A program made the translations under genes and the position numbers. A DNA stretch of 64,000 nucleotides from assembly GCF_021730615.1 (NCBI RefSeq), contig NZ_JAJLMN010000001.1, positions 4,227,501-4,291,500 of the forward strand. Direction: 5' to 3'. Positions 9,369-18,525 of the stretch are shown piece by piece; position 1 is the first letter of the stretch; each line of letters begins with the position of its first letter. The notes under the pieces were generated by a model. That model had not been told where the DNA came from, made no database searches, and saw nothing but the letters and a program-made list of their open reading frames with translations. The DNA is from Lichenibacterium dinghuense. Lineage in GTDB: Bacteria; Pseudomonadota; Alphaproteobacteria; Rhizobiales; Beijerinckiaceae.

Positions 9369-10589
9369 ATGACAACGGACCGCGACGCATCCCCCACCTC
9401 GCCATCCGGCCCGGTGCCGGCCGGCGCCGTCCCGAAGACGCTGGTGATCCTCGGCGCGACCGGCTCCATCGGCCGCTCCACGGCCCGCATCCTCGAGCTG
9501 CACCCCGAGGCCTTCCGGGTCGCGGCGGTGGCGGGCGGGCGCGACGCCGAGGCGCTGGCCAGGACCGCGGTGGCGGTCGGCGCCCGCTTCGCCGCCCTGG
9601 CCGACCCGGCCGGCCACGCGGCGCTGAAGAGCGCCCTCGCGGGCACCGGCATCGAATGCGCGGCCGGCCCCGAGGCTGTCGAGGAGGCCGCTCGCCGCCC
9701 CTGCGACCTCGTGATCGGCGCCATCGCCGGCACGGTCGGCATCCGGCCGACCCTGGCCGCGATCGAAGCGGGCCGCACCATCGCGCTCGCCAACAAGGAG
9801 ACGCTGGTCTGCGCCGGCGCGGCCGTGATGGCGGCCGTGGCGCGCCACGGCGCCAAGCTCCTGCCGCTCGACAGCGAGCACAACGCCATCTTCCAGGCCC
9901 TCGGCGACGCCGACTGGTCCACGATCGAGCGCATGACGCTCACCGCCTCGGGCGGGCCCTTCCGCACCTGGACCGCGGAGCAGATCGCCTCGGCGACGCT
10001 GGACCAGGCGCTGGCCCATCCGAACTGGGCCATGGGACCCAAGGTGACGATCGATTCGGCCGGCCTCATCAACAAGGGCCTCGAGCTGATCGAGGCGCAC
10101 CACCTGTTCGGCGTGCCGGCGTCCAAGCTCGACGTGGTGGTGCATCCGCAGTCGGTGGTGCACGGGCTCGTGTCCTTCGACGACGGCTCCGTGACGGCCG
10201 GCATGGCGCTGCCCGACATGCGCGTGCCGATCGCCCACTGCCTGACCTATCCGCACCGCATCGAGAGCGGCGCGAAGAAGCTCGACCTCGCGGCCGTGGG
10301 CACGCTGACCTTCGAGAAGCCCGACCTCGTCCGCTTCCCCGGACTGCGCGTCGCCATGGCGGCGCTGGAGGCCGGCGGCGGCCTGCCCACGGTGTTCAAC
10401 GCCGCCAACGAGGTGGCGGTCGAGGCCTTCGTGGCGCGCCGCATCGGCTTCGCCGACATCGCCCGCACGGTCGAGCGGGTCTGCGAGGCCGCGATGGGCG
10501 ACGGGCTCGCCGCGACCCCGTCCTCCGCCGACGAGGCGCTGGGCGTTGACCATGTCGCGAGAGAAAGGGCCGCGGCGCTCTTACATTGA
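9369..10589 (+). CDS. dxr: 1-deoxy-D-xylulose 5-phosphate reductoisomerase
   Basis: Second enzyme of the MEP isoprenoid pathway: NADPH-dependent conversion of DXP to MEP. It has 406 residues. The NADPH loop is LVILGATGSIGRST. Active-site regions are LPLDSEHNAIFQ, HPNWAMGPKVTIDSA and VVHPQSVVHGLVSF. ATG 9369 has GGTGAGG seven bases upstream; an alternative ATG at 9354 would overlap cdsA. It sits with uppS and cdsA, so isoprenoid supply, carrier-lipid synthesis and phospholipid synthesis are in one transcription unit. Confidence 0.96.
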   Translation: MTTDRDASPTSPSGPVPAGAVPKTLVILGATGSIGRSTARILELHPEAFRVAAVAGGRDAEALARTAVAVGARFAALADPAGHAALKSALAGTGIECAAGPEAVEEAARRPCDLVIGAIAGTVGIRPTLAAIEAGRTIALANKETLVCAGAAVMAAVARHGAKLLPLDSEHNAIFQALGDADWSTIERMTLTASGGPFRTWTAEQIASATLDQALAHPNWAMGPKVTIDSAGLINKGLELIEAHHLFGVPASKLDVVVHPQSVVHGLVSFDDGSVTAGMALPDMRVPIAHCLTYPHRIESGAKKLDLAAVGTLTFEKPDLVRFPGLRVAMAALEAGGGLPTVFNAANEVAVEAFVARRIGFADIARTVERVCEAAMGDGLAATPSSADEALGVDHVARERAAALLH

Positions 10590-10682
10590 GCATGTCGAGG
10601 TGAGACAGTAACTCCCTGGTAACCATCCCGGCCGGCCGCCTCCCCTCGGGGCGGCGGCGCGGCGGCGTGCAGGGAGTCGTCG

Positions 10683-11804
10683 ATGTCGTTTATCGGTCAG
10701 TTCGGCTACACGGTGATCGGCTTCGTCGTGGACATCACCGTGGTGGTGTTCTTTCACGAGCTCGGCCACTTCCTGGTCGGCCGCTGGTGCGGCGTGAAGG
10801 TCGACGCCTTCTCGATCGGTTTCGGGACCGAGCTCGCCGCCTGGACCGACCGCAAGGGCACGCGCTGGCGCATCGGCGCCCTGCCGCTCGGCGGCTACGT
10901 CAAGTTCCACGGCGACCTCAACGCGGCCAGCATGGGCAGCGACGACGCCGTGCGGCTCATGTCGCCGGCCGAGCGCGCCACGACCTTCCCGGCGCAGCCC
11001 GTGGCCAAACGGGCCGCGATCGTCGCGGCGGGGCCGGTCGCCAACTTCGTCCTGGCGCTCGTGATCGCCACAGGGATGATCTACGCCCAGGGCGCGCCCT
11101 CCACGGACGCGCGGATCGGCTCGATCGTGCCGGGCAAGCCGGCCGCCGCGGCGGGCTTCGAGGTGGGCGACGTCGTGACCGCGATCGACGGGCGCCCGGT
11201 CGCGAGCTTCGACGCCATGCGCGAGATCGTGTCCCACGCGCCGGGCGTGCCGCTCCGCTTCTCCGTGGAGCGCGACGGGCGCGACATCCAGCTCGTGGCG
11301 GCGCCGGCCGCCGCCCCGACGGCCGAGCCCGGCAAGGCCGCCGCGGCGCCGACCGGCCTGCTCGGCGTCGGCGTCGCCATGACGTCGGTCAGCCTCAGCC
11401 ACGCCGTGAAGGGCGCCGGCGCCGAGTGCTGGAAGCTCGTCTCCATGACAGGGCACTACGTCACCGGCGTGGTCCGCGGTCGCGAGAAGGCGGACCAGCT
11501 TTCGGGCCCGATCGGCATCGCCGTGGTGGCCGGCCAGGCGGCCCAGATGGGCGTGATGTCGTCGCTCTACCTGATCGTGGTCCTGTCCGTGTCGATCGGC
11601 CTGATGAACCTCCTGCCGATCCCGCTGCTCGACGGTGGCCACCTGCTGTACTACGCGTTCGAGGCGGTCCGCGGCCGGCCGCTCAGCCTGCGGGTGCAGG
11701 AGGCCGGCTTCAAGGTCGGGCTCGCCTTCGTGATGCTGCTGATGGCCTTCGCGTTCAAGAACGACATCGTGAACCTCGGGTCCCAGATGCTCCACCTCGG
11801 CTGA
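10683..11804 (+). CDS. rseP: Site-2 protease RseP (MmpA type)
   Basis: Intramembrane zinc metalloprotease that cleaves transmembrane anti-sigma factors and other membrane substrates; the Caulobacter orthologue is MmpA. It has 373 residues. Zinc motif HELGH is at residues 25-29 in the first membrane helix, and the third ligand is in NLLPIPLLDGGH near the C-terminus. A single PDZ domain (IGSIVPGKPAAAAGFEVGDV) lies between, as is usual in alphaproteobacteria (E. coli has two). The gene lies between dxr and bamA, the standard position. Confidence 0.94.
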   Translation: MSFIGQFGYTVIGFVVDITVVVFFHELGHFLVGRWCGVKVDAFSIGFGTELAAWTDRKGTRWRIGALPLGGYVKFHGDLNAASMGSDDAVRLMSPAERATTFPAQPVAKRAAIVAAGPVANFVLALVIATGMIYAQGAPSTDARIGSIVPGKPAAAAGFEVGDVVTAIDGRPVASFDAMREIVSHAPGVPLRFSVERDGRDIQLVAAPAAAPTAEPGKAAAAPTGLLGVGVAMTSVSLSHAVKGAGAECWKLVSMTGHYVTGVVRGREKADQLSGPIGIAVVAGQAAQMGVMSSLYLIVVLSVSIGLMNLLPIPLLDGGHLLYYAFEAVRGRPLSLRVQEAGFKVGLAFVMLLMAFAFKNDIVNLGSQMLHLG

Positions 11805-12112
11805 TCGGGTTCGGCCTCCGAACGGCTCCGTTTCTGCCGCAATAGTTCACGGGCGTCCGCGGTGCGGGCGCCCGTCGCACGAGGGGGGGCTGCCCCGACC
11901 CGTGTTCCCCGAGACACGTCTTTTGATAAACGGGCCAAAGGTTTCCGCCCCGCGGTTCTCCGTCGGCCGTAAACCTTGTAGAAGCGATATTCCCGGACAA
12001 GGGGACGCTGGAGCCTGTTCGCAGACTCGGGTACTGACCAAAAAATCGCCCTTCCGGGGTGAGTCGGACGGGACGGCGTCGCCGCCCACGGCTGTGCAGG
12101 GATCGATCGCCG
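11805..12112. other. Intergenic leader between rseP and bamA
   Basis: This 308-base stretch has no gene. It contains a 7-base hairpin (11849-11855 with 11869-11875) without a T tract. Its base composition is less GC-rich than its flanks around 11925-12050, as expected for a promoter region. No convincing -35/-10 pair could be fixed. bamA probably has its own promoter here. Confidence 0.5.
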
Positions 12113-14584
12113 ATGCGTTTTCTTCGAGGCTTTCTGACCAGGTTGGCCTTCGCCCTCTGCTTGACGGCCTGCGTTTCGAGCACCAACGCCTTCGCCCAGA
12201 CCGCCGTTCCCGCTTCGTCCATCGCCGTCGAGGGCAACCATCGCGTCGACGCCGACACGATCCGCACCTATTTCAAGGGCACCGACGAGGGCAAGGTTAG
12301 CGAGGCCGTCCGCGCGCTCTACGCCACGGGGCTGTTCTCGGACGTGCGGGTCAGCCGCGACGGCGGGCGCCTGATCGTCCACGTGGCCGAGAACGGCGTG
12401 ATCAACCGCGTCGCCTTCGAGGGCAACAAGAAGGTCAAGTCCGAGCAGCTCGAGACCGAGGTCTCGTCCAAGACCCGCGGCCCCTATTCGGCGGCGCTCG
12501 TGGCCGCTGACGTGCAGCGCATCCAGGAGATCTACCACCGCTCCGGCAACGGCAACGCCCGCGTGACGAGCCGCACGGTCGAACTGCCCAACGGGCGTCT
12601 CGACGTCGTGTTCACCATTGACGAGGGCTCCAAGACCGGCGTCAAGGCCATCGAGTTCGTCGGCAACCAGGCCTACTCGTCCCGCAAGCTGCGCGGGATC
12701 ATGACGACGACCGAGATGAACCTCATCTCGTTCCTCAAGACGACCGACGTCTACGACCCCGAGAAGATCTCCTCCGACGAGGACCTGATCCGCCGCTTCT
12801 ACCTGAAAAACGGCTACGCCGACTTCCGCGTGGTCGGCACGGACGTGAAGTTCGACTCGGAGGAGGGCGGCTACATCGTCACCATCACGGTGCAGGAGGG
12901 TGCGCAGTACACGGTGAGCTCGGTCCGGGTCGACTCGCAGATCCCGGGCGTGTCCAACGATTCGCTGCTGCCCTTCCTCAAGCTCGGCGCCGGCGACACC
13001 TACGACGGTGACGCGGTCCAGAAGTCCGTCGAGGCCCTGACCCGCGAGGTCGCACGCCGCGGCTTCGCCTTCGCCGAGGTCAAGCCGCGCGGCGACCGCG
13101 ACACCGCCAACCACACCGTCTCGATCGCCTTCAACATCGACGAAGGGCCGCGCGTCTACATCGAGCGCATCAACGTGCGCGGCAACACCCGCACGCGCGA
13201 CTACGTGATCCGCCGCGAGTTCGACATCGGCGAAGGCGACCCCTACAACAAGGTGCTGATCGACAAGGCCGAGCGCCGCCTGAACAGCCTCGGCTTCTTC
13301 AAGACCGTGAAGATCACCAACCAGCCCGGCTCCTCGCCCGACCGCGTCATCATCGACGTGAACGTCGAGGACCAGCCCACCGGCTCGTTCGGCGTGTCGG
13401 GCGGCTACTCGACCTCGGACGGCTTCATCGCCGAGCTGTCGGTGTCGGAGTCGAACTTCCTCGGCCGCGGCCAGTTCGTGAAGGTCGCCATCCAGGAGGG
13501 CCAGAACGCCCGCGGCATCGATTTCTCCTTCACCGAGCCCTACATCCTCGACACCCGCATCGCGGCCGGCTTCGACCTGTTCGCGAAGCAGAACGACAAC
13601 ACGGCCTACACGGACTACCGCACCTTCGTGACCGGCGGCACGCTGCGCCTCGGCGTGCCGGTGACGGACGAGTTCTCGATCTCGCCCCATTACTCGCTCT
13701 ACAACACCCGCATCACGATCCCGGACACGTCGTCCTACCCGTACAACGACTGCACCTTCCCGGTGAACGGCGTGACGCCCGGCGTGGGCGTGCTCGGCGG
13801 CACCCCGCCCACCCTGTTCAGCAACTGCGAAACCAACGGCGAGGCCTCGCTGGCCATCAAGCAGGCGCAGGGCTCGACGCTGACCTCGCTGGCCGGCTTC
13901 ACGCTGGACTACACGACGCTCGACAACCGCAAGAACCCGACCCAGGGCCTCTTCATCGAGATGCGCAACGACGTGGCCGGCCTCGGCGGCGACTCGGAGT
14001 TCGTTCGCACCTCGGGCGACCTGCGCTACTACCACGGCATCATCGACGACGTGGTCGGCATCCTCCACCTGCAGGGCGGCGAGGTGAAGGGCTTCGGCAG
14101 CGAGAGCCAGCTCCGCATCGCCGACGAATTCCAGCTCGGACCGACGCTGGTGCGCGGCTTCGCGCCCTCCGGCATCGGCCCGCGCGACATCTCCAACCTC
14201 GCGGCCTACAAGTACAACCCGCTGGGCGGCTCCACCTACTTCGGCGCCTCCGCCGAGGTGCAGTTCGCGCTGCCCTACCTGCCGCGGGACCTCGGCCTGC
14301 GCGGCGCCGTCTTCGCCGACGCCGGCACGCTGTTCGGCTACGAGGGCAAGACCAACTTCACGCCGGGCGGCGGCGCCTGCATCCAGGGCGGCGTGGCTCC
14401 GAACTACACGCAGGGCACCTGCGTGACGGTGCGCGACTCCTCCGCGATCCGCTCCTCGGTCGGCGCCTCGATCCTGTGGGCCTCGCCCCTCGGCCCGCTG
14501 CGCTTCGACTACGCCTACGCGACCACGAAGGATAAGTACGACGTCACCCAGGCGTTCCGCTTCTCGGGCGGCACCTCCTTCTGA
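12113..14584 (+). CDS. bamA: Outer membrane protein assembly factor BamA
   Basis: Core of the BAM complex that inserts beta-barrel proteins in the outer membrane. It has 823 residues. A Sec signal peptide ends near NAFA (residue 28). Five POTRA domains occupy roughly residues 30-430 (first one AVEGNHRVDADTIRTYF), and a 16-stranded barrel follows with the family motifs FLGRG and VRGF. ATG 12113 places the signal peptide at the N-terminus; upstream in-frame codons would add a basic tail. The C-terminal residue is Phe, as in most outer-membrane barrels. lpxD follows after 165 bases. Confidence 0.96.
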   Translation: MRFLRGFLTRLAFALCLTACVSSTNAFAQTAVPASSIAVEGNHRVDADTIRTYFKGTDEGKVSEAVRALYATGLFSDVRVSRDGGRLIVHVAENGVINRVAFEGNKKVKSEQLETEVSSKTRGPYSAALVAADVQRIQEIYHRSGNGNARVTSRTVELPNGRLDVVFTIDEGSKTGVKAIEFVGNQAYSSRKLRGIMTTTEMNLISFLKTTDVYDPEKISSDEDLIRRFYLKNGYADFRVVGTDVKFDSEEGGYIVTITVQEGAQYTVSSVRVDSQIPGVSNDSLLPFLKLGAGDTYDGDAVQKSVEALTREVARRGFAFAEVKPRGDRDTANHTVSIAFNIDEGPRVYIERINVRGNTRTRDYVIRREFDIGEGDPYNKVLIDKAERRLNSLGFFKTVKITNQPGSSPDRVIIDVNVEDQPTGSFGVSGGYSTSDGFIAELSVSESNFLGRGQFVKVAIQEGQNARGIDFSFTEPYILDTRIAAGFDLFAKQNDNTAYTDYRTFVTGGTLRLGVPVTDEFSISPHYSLYNTRITIPDTSSYPYNDCTFPVNGVTPGVGVLGGTPPTLFSNCETNGEASLAIKQAQGSTLTSLAGFTLDYTTLDNRKNPTQGLFIEMRNDVAGLGGDSEFVRTSGDLRYYHGIIDDVVGILHLQGGEVKGFGSESQLRIADEFQLGPTLVRGFAPSGIGPRDISNLAAYKYNPLGGSTYFGASAEVQFALPYLPRDLGLRGAVFADAGTLFGYEGKTNFTPGGGACIQGGVAPNYTQGTCVTVRDSSAIRSSVGASILWASPLGPLRFDYAYATTKDKYDVTQAFRFSGGTSF

Positions 14585-14749
14585 TCCGGCCCACCGGATC
14601 GGCCGTCGACGACGCGACTGCGGGCTCCGGCCCGCAGTTCGCGTTTGTGGGCACCTCGCCGTGAGCCCGGCCTCAGGGTTGCGCGGCCCGGGGCAGGGTG
14701 GCAAGGCAGGCCGGAGGCGCCCCGGTGCGCCGCGCGCCCGCAGGATGCC

Positions 14750-15799
14750 ATGAGCTCACCCGTGTTCTTCCGTCCCGCCGTGGCGCCCACCTTGGCGGAC
14801 GTGGTCCGCTGGACCGGAGCGGCCGCGCCGGACGGGGCCGACCTGTCGGCCGCCGTGAGCGGCGTGGCGCCGCTCGACGGCGCGGGCCCCGGCCAGCTGA
14901 CCTTCCTCGACAACCCGCGCTACGCGCCGCTGCTGGCCCGCACGCGCGCGACCGCCTGCCTCGTGCCGGCGCGCCACGCCGCGGAGGTGCCGGAGGGCAC
15001 AGTGGCGCTGGTCGCGAAGGAGCCCTACCGCGCCGTCGCGGTCGTGGCCGGTCGCATCTACCCGGAGGCGCTGCGGCCGGGCTCGCTCTTCGGCACCGTC
15101 GGCGTGTCGCCGTCCTCGACCGTTCATCCCGAGGCGCGGCTCGAGGCGGGCGTCACGGTCGACCCCGGCGCGGTGATCGGCCCCCGCGCCGAGATCGGCT
15201 CGGGAACGGTCATCGGCCCGCACGCGGTGATCGGTCCGGACGTCCGCATCGGCCGCAACTGCTCGGTGGGGTCCAACGCCACGGTGGTCCACGCGCTGAT
15301 CGGCGACCGCGTGATCCTCCATGCGGGCGTCCGCATCGGGCAGGACGGGTTCGGCTTCGCCATGGGGCCGGGCGGCCACCTCAAGGTGCCGCAGATCGGC
15401 CGCGTGGTCCTGCAGGACGACGTCGAGGTCGGCGCCAACACCGCCATCGACCGCGGCTCCAACCGCGACACGGTGGTGGGCGAGGGCACCAAGATCGACA
15501 ACCTCGTGCAGATCGGCCACAACGTGTCGATCGGGCGCCACTGCGTGATCGTCTCGCAGACCGGCATCTCGGGCTCGACCACGCTCGGCGACTACGTGGT
15601 CACGGCCGGGCAGGCCGGCCTCGCCGGCCATCTCACGGTCGGCGCGGGGGCCCAGGTCGGCGCGAAGTCCGGCGTGATGAACGACATCCCCGCGGGCCAG
15701 CGCTGGTTCGGCATCCCGGCCCAGGCGGCCCGCGACGAGTTCCGCCTCCAGGCGACGCTGCGGCGCCTCGCCAAGCGCGCCGGCCCGGCCGCCGATTGA
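14750..15799 (+). CDS. lpxD: UDP-3-O-acylglucosamine N-acyltransferase
   Basis: Third step of lipid A synthesis: N-acylation of UDP-3-O-acylglucosamine from acyl-ACP. It has 349 residues. The N-terminal uridine-binding domain includes LTFLDNPRY. From about residue 120 the protein is a left-handed beta-helix of hexapeptide repeats. The catalytic histidine is H257 in [11 protein letters not shown] 14750 follows AGGA. The order bamA-lpxD-fabZ-lpxA-lpxB is conserved across alphaproteobacteria. Confidence 0.96.
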   Translation: MSSPVFFRPAVAPTLADVVRWTGAAAPDGADLSAAVSGVAPLDGAGPGQLTFLDNPRYAPLLARTRATACLVPARHAAEVPEGTVALVAKEPYRAVAVVAGRIYPEALRPGSLFGTVGVSPSSTVHPEARLEAGVTVDPGAVIGPRAEIGSGTVIGPHAVIGPDVRIGRNCSVGSNATVVHALIGDRVILHAGVRIGQDGFGFAMGPGGHLKVPQIGRVVLQDDVEVGANTAIDRGSNRDTVVGEGTKIDNLVQIGHNVSIGRHCVIVSQTGISGSTTLGDYVVTAGQAGLAGHLTVGAGAQVGAKSGVMNDIPAGQRWFGIPAQAARDEFRLQATLRRLAKRAGPAAD

Positions 15800-15890
15800 C
15801 CGCGGCGGCTTGGCGCGGCCCCGCTTGTGTGCGACATCGCCACCGCATGGTCGCGCGGGCGGCGCGGACGGACGGGACCGGGGATCACGG

Positions 15891-16352
15891 ATGGATGAAG
15901 CGGCGCGGACGGGGCTCGACTCCGTCGACATCCTGAAACTGCTGGAATACCTGCCCCACCGCTACCCGTTCCTGCTGGTCGACCGCATCGTCGCCATGGA
16001 CGGCGACGAGTCCTGCGTCGGCATCAAGAACGTCACGGTCAACGAGCCGCAGTTCCAGGGCCACTTCCCCGGCCGGCCGGTGATGCCCGGCGTGCTGCTG
16101 ATCGAGGGCATGGCCCAGACGGCGGGCGCGCTCTGCGTCCACGCGCAGAAGCTCGACAAGCCGCGCCTCGTGTATTTCATGACGATCGACAAGGCCAAGT
16201 TCCGGAAGCCCGTCGTGCCGGGCGACCGCGTCGAGTTCCACCTCCGCAAGCTGAACCGCCGCCGCAACATGTGGTGGTACAGGGGCGAGGCCAAGGTCGA
16301 CGGCACCCTGGTCTGCGAGGCCGAGCTCAGCGCCATGCTGGTGATGGATTGA
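15891..16352 (+). CDS. fabZ: 3-hydroxyacyl-[acyl-carrier-protein] dehydratase FabZ
   Basis: Dehydrates 3-hydroxyacyl-ACP in fatty acid elongation, competing with LpxA/LpxD for the same substrate pool. It has 153 residues in a hot-dog fold. The catalytic pair is H58 and E72 in [20 protein letters not shown]. The N-terminus carries the usual [19 protein letters not shown] 15891 was chosen to give family length. lpxA starts 24 bases downstream. Confidence 0.96.
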   Translation: MDEAARTGLDSVDILKLLEYLPHRYPFLLVDRIVAMDGDESCVGIKNVTVNEPQFQGHFPGRPVMPGVLLIEGMAQTAGALCVHAQKLDKPRLVYFMTIDKAKFRKPVVPGDRVEFHLRKLNRRRNMWWYRGEAKVDGTLVCEAELSAMLVMD

Positions 16353-16376
16353 ACGGGCCCCGTCCGGGAGACGCCG

Positions 16377-17213
16377 ATGTCTGACTTCGACCCGCGCGAC
16401 CACGACGCCGGCCCCCACATCCACCCCTCGGCCGTGGTCGCGCATGCGGCGCAACTCGGGCGCGGCGTCCACGTCGGGCCCTTCTGCACCGTCGGGCCGG
16501 ACGTCGTGCTGGGCGAGAACGTCCGCCTCGTGTCCCACGTCGCGGTGGCGGGCCACACCACCATCGGCGAAGGCACGCGGGTGTTCCCCTTCGCGTCGCT
16601 CGGCCACGAGCCGCAGGACCTCAAGTTCCGCGGCGAGGTCTCGGAGCTGCGCATCGGCCGGGACTGCGTGATCCGGGAAGGCGTGACCATGAACCCCGGC
16701 ACCGCCGCGGGGGGCCTGCTCACCAGCGTCGGCGACCGCAGCGTGTTCCTGGCGCAGAGCCACGTCGCGCACGACTGCCGCGTCGGGGACGAGGTCATCT
16801 TCTCCAACAACGTCATGCTGGCCGGCCACTGCACGGTGGGCGACAACGCCATCCTCGGCGGCGGCGCCGCGGTCCACCAGTTCGTGCGCCTCGGCAAGCA
16901 CAGCTTCGTCGGCGGGCTCGCCGGCGTCGAGCACGACGTGATCCCCTACGGCATCGCGCTCGGCAACCGCGCCCACTTGGCCGGGCTCAACGTCGTCGGC
17001 CTGAAGCGGCGCGGCTTCCCGCGCGAGGCCATCCACGAGCTGCGCCGCGCCTACAAGTTGCTGTTCTCGGGCGCTGGCACGCTGCGCGAGCGCACCGAGG
17101 CCGTGGCGGCGGAGTTCGGCGGACACGCCCAGGCCGACGAGGTGCTGGCCTTCCTGCGCGACGGCGGCGAGCGCGCCATCTGCGTGCCCCGCGACGGCCG
17201 CGACCTGCCGTGA
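16377..17213 (+). CDS. lpxA: UDP-N-acetylglucosamine O-acyltransferase
   Basis: First committed acyl transfer of lipid A synthesis. It has 278 residues. The left-handed beta-helix runs from IHPSAVVAHAAQLG onward, and the catalytic histidine is H132 in SHVAHDCRVG. The C-terminal helical domain (REAIHELRRAYKLLF) is complete. lpxI, which usually separates lpxA from lpxB in this class, is not present; lpxB starts only 10 bases after this stop. Confidence 0.96.
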   Translation: MSDFDPRDHDAGPHIHPSAVVAHAAQLGRGVHVGPFCTVGPDVVLGENVRLVSHVAVAGHTTIGEGTRVFPFASLGHEPQDLKFRGEVSELRIGRDCVIREGVTMNPGTAAGGLLTSVGDRSVFLAQSHVAHDCRVGDEVIFSNNVMLAGHCTVGDNAILGGGAAVHQFVRLGKHSFVGGLAGVEHDVIPYGIALGNRAHLAGLNVVGLKRRGFPREAIHELRRAYKLLFSGAGTLRERTEAVAAEFGGHAQADEVLAFLRDGGERAICVPRDGRDLP

Positions 17214-17223
17214 GCCCGCGCGC

Positions 17224-18393
17224 TTGAGCGCGGGCGGCGCCGCCGGTCCCGCGCTGCGCGTCTTCATCGTGGCGGGCGAGCATTCCGGCGACCACCTCGG
17301 CGCCGGGCTGATCCGCGCGCTGCGCGCCCGCGCCCCCGCGCTCGACCTCCTGGGCGTCGGCGGCGACGAGATGGCGGCTGAGGGGCTCGCGCCGCTGTTC
17401 CCGCTGTCCGACATCGCCGTGATGGGCTTCGTGCCCGTCGTGGCGCGGCTGCCGCACCTCCTGCGCCGCATCCGCGAGACCGCCGACGCCGCCGTGGCGG
17501 CGCGCCCCGACGTCCTCGTGATCGTCGACAGCCCGGACTTCACCCATCGCGTGGCGCGGCGGGTGCGCGCGCTCGCGCCCGCGATCCCGATCGTCGACTA
17601 CGTCAGCCCCACGGTCTGGGCCTGGCGCCCCGGCCGGGCGCCGGCCATGCGGGCCTACGTCGACCACCTCCTGGCGCTGCTGCCCTTCGAGCCGGAGGCG
17701 CATCGGCGCCTCGGCGGGCCCCCCTGCACCTACGTCGGCCACCCGCTGATCGAGCGGCTCGACGCGCTCCGCCCGGACCCGGCCGAGGCCGAGGCCCGCG
17801 CGCGCCCGACCCTGCTGGTGCTGCCCGGCTCGCGGCGCTCCGAGGTCCGGCGCCTCACGGCCGTCTTCGGCGAGGCCGTGGGGCTCATCGCGCGGCGGGT
17901 GCCCGACCTCGACGTGGTGCTGCCGGCCGTGGCGGACCGCGCCGACGAGATCCGGGCCCGCGTCGCATCCTGGCCCGTGGTCCCCCGCGTGGTGCTGGGC
18001 GAGGCCGCCAAGCTCGCCGCCTTCCGCACCGCCCGCGCGGCCCTGGCCTGCTCCGGCACCGTCACGCTGGAGCTGGCGCTGTCGGGCGTGCCGATGGCCG
18101 TGGCCTACCGCGTGTCGCCCTTCGAGACCTGGCTGCGATTCGTCGTGAAGGTGCCGTCGATCGTTCTGCCGAACCTGATCCTCGGCGACAACGCGATCCC
18201 GGAGTTCCTGCAGGACGCCTGCACGGCCGAGGCCCTGGCCGGGGCCGTGGCGCCGCTGCTCGGCGACACGCCCGCGCGCGCCGCGCAGGCCGAGGCCTTC
18301 GCGCGCCTCGACCGCGCCATGCGGATCGCCCCCGGCGCGACGCCGAGCGGCGTCGCGGCCGACATCGTGCTGGCCGCGTCCCGACGCGCTTAA
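17224..18393 (+). CDS. lpxB: Lipid-A-disaccharide synthase
   Basis: Membrane-associated GT-B glycosyltransferase joining UDP-diacylglucosamine and lipid X. It has 389 residues. Family motifs are VAGEHSGDHLGA at the N-terminus, DYVSPTVWAWRPGRA, and LPGSRRSEVRRL. The only fitting start is a TTG at 17224, ten bases after lpxA, so translation is probably coupled. This is the last gene of the lipid A run; the next gene belongs to surface-polysaccharide assembly. Confidence 0.95.
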   Translation: MSAGGAAGPALRVFIVAGEHSGDHLGAGLIRALRARAPALDLLGVGGDEMAAEGLAPLFPLSDIAVMGFVPVVARLPHLLRRIRETADAAVAARPDVLVIVDSPDFTHRVARRVRALAPAIPIVDYVSPTVWAWRPGRAPAMRAYVDHLLALLPFEPEAHRRLGGPPCTYVGHPLIERLDALRPDPAEAEARARPTLLVLPGSRRSEVRRLTAVFGEAVGLIARRVPDLDVVLPAVADRADEIRARVASWPVVPRVVLGEAAKLAAFRTARAALACSGTVTLELALSGVPMAVAYRVSPFETWLRFVVKVPSIVLPNLILGDNAIPEFLQDACTAEALAGAVAPLLGDTPARAAQAEAFARLDRAMRIAPGATPSGVAADIVLAASRRA

Positions 18394-18525
18394 CGCGCGC
18401 ACCGCCCGTTTAATCCCCTGTGAACCCTGGTGGTGTTTGGTACCTGCCACGGGTTCATGATCGCCGCGGCCGAAGTCTTCGCCGCTGCCGTCGCTTGGGA
18501 CCCTGCGCGTGATCGAGGGTCGGCG

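Noticed and set aside
11849-11875. Hairpin after rseP as an intrinsic terminator
   Set aside because: Seven-base stem with no following T run; kept only as part of the leader description.
12164-12175. Lipobox-like LTAC in the BamA signal peptide
   Set aside because: BamA is a beta-barrel with a signal peptidase I site, and the better cleavage site NAFA lies eight residues later.
11651-14704. A 1017-codon minus-strand open frame opposite rseP and bamA
   Set aside because: Shadow frame; repetitive Val/Ala/Asp/Gly composition and no recognisable domain.
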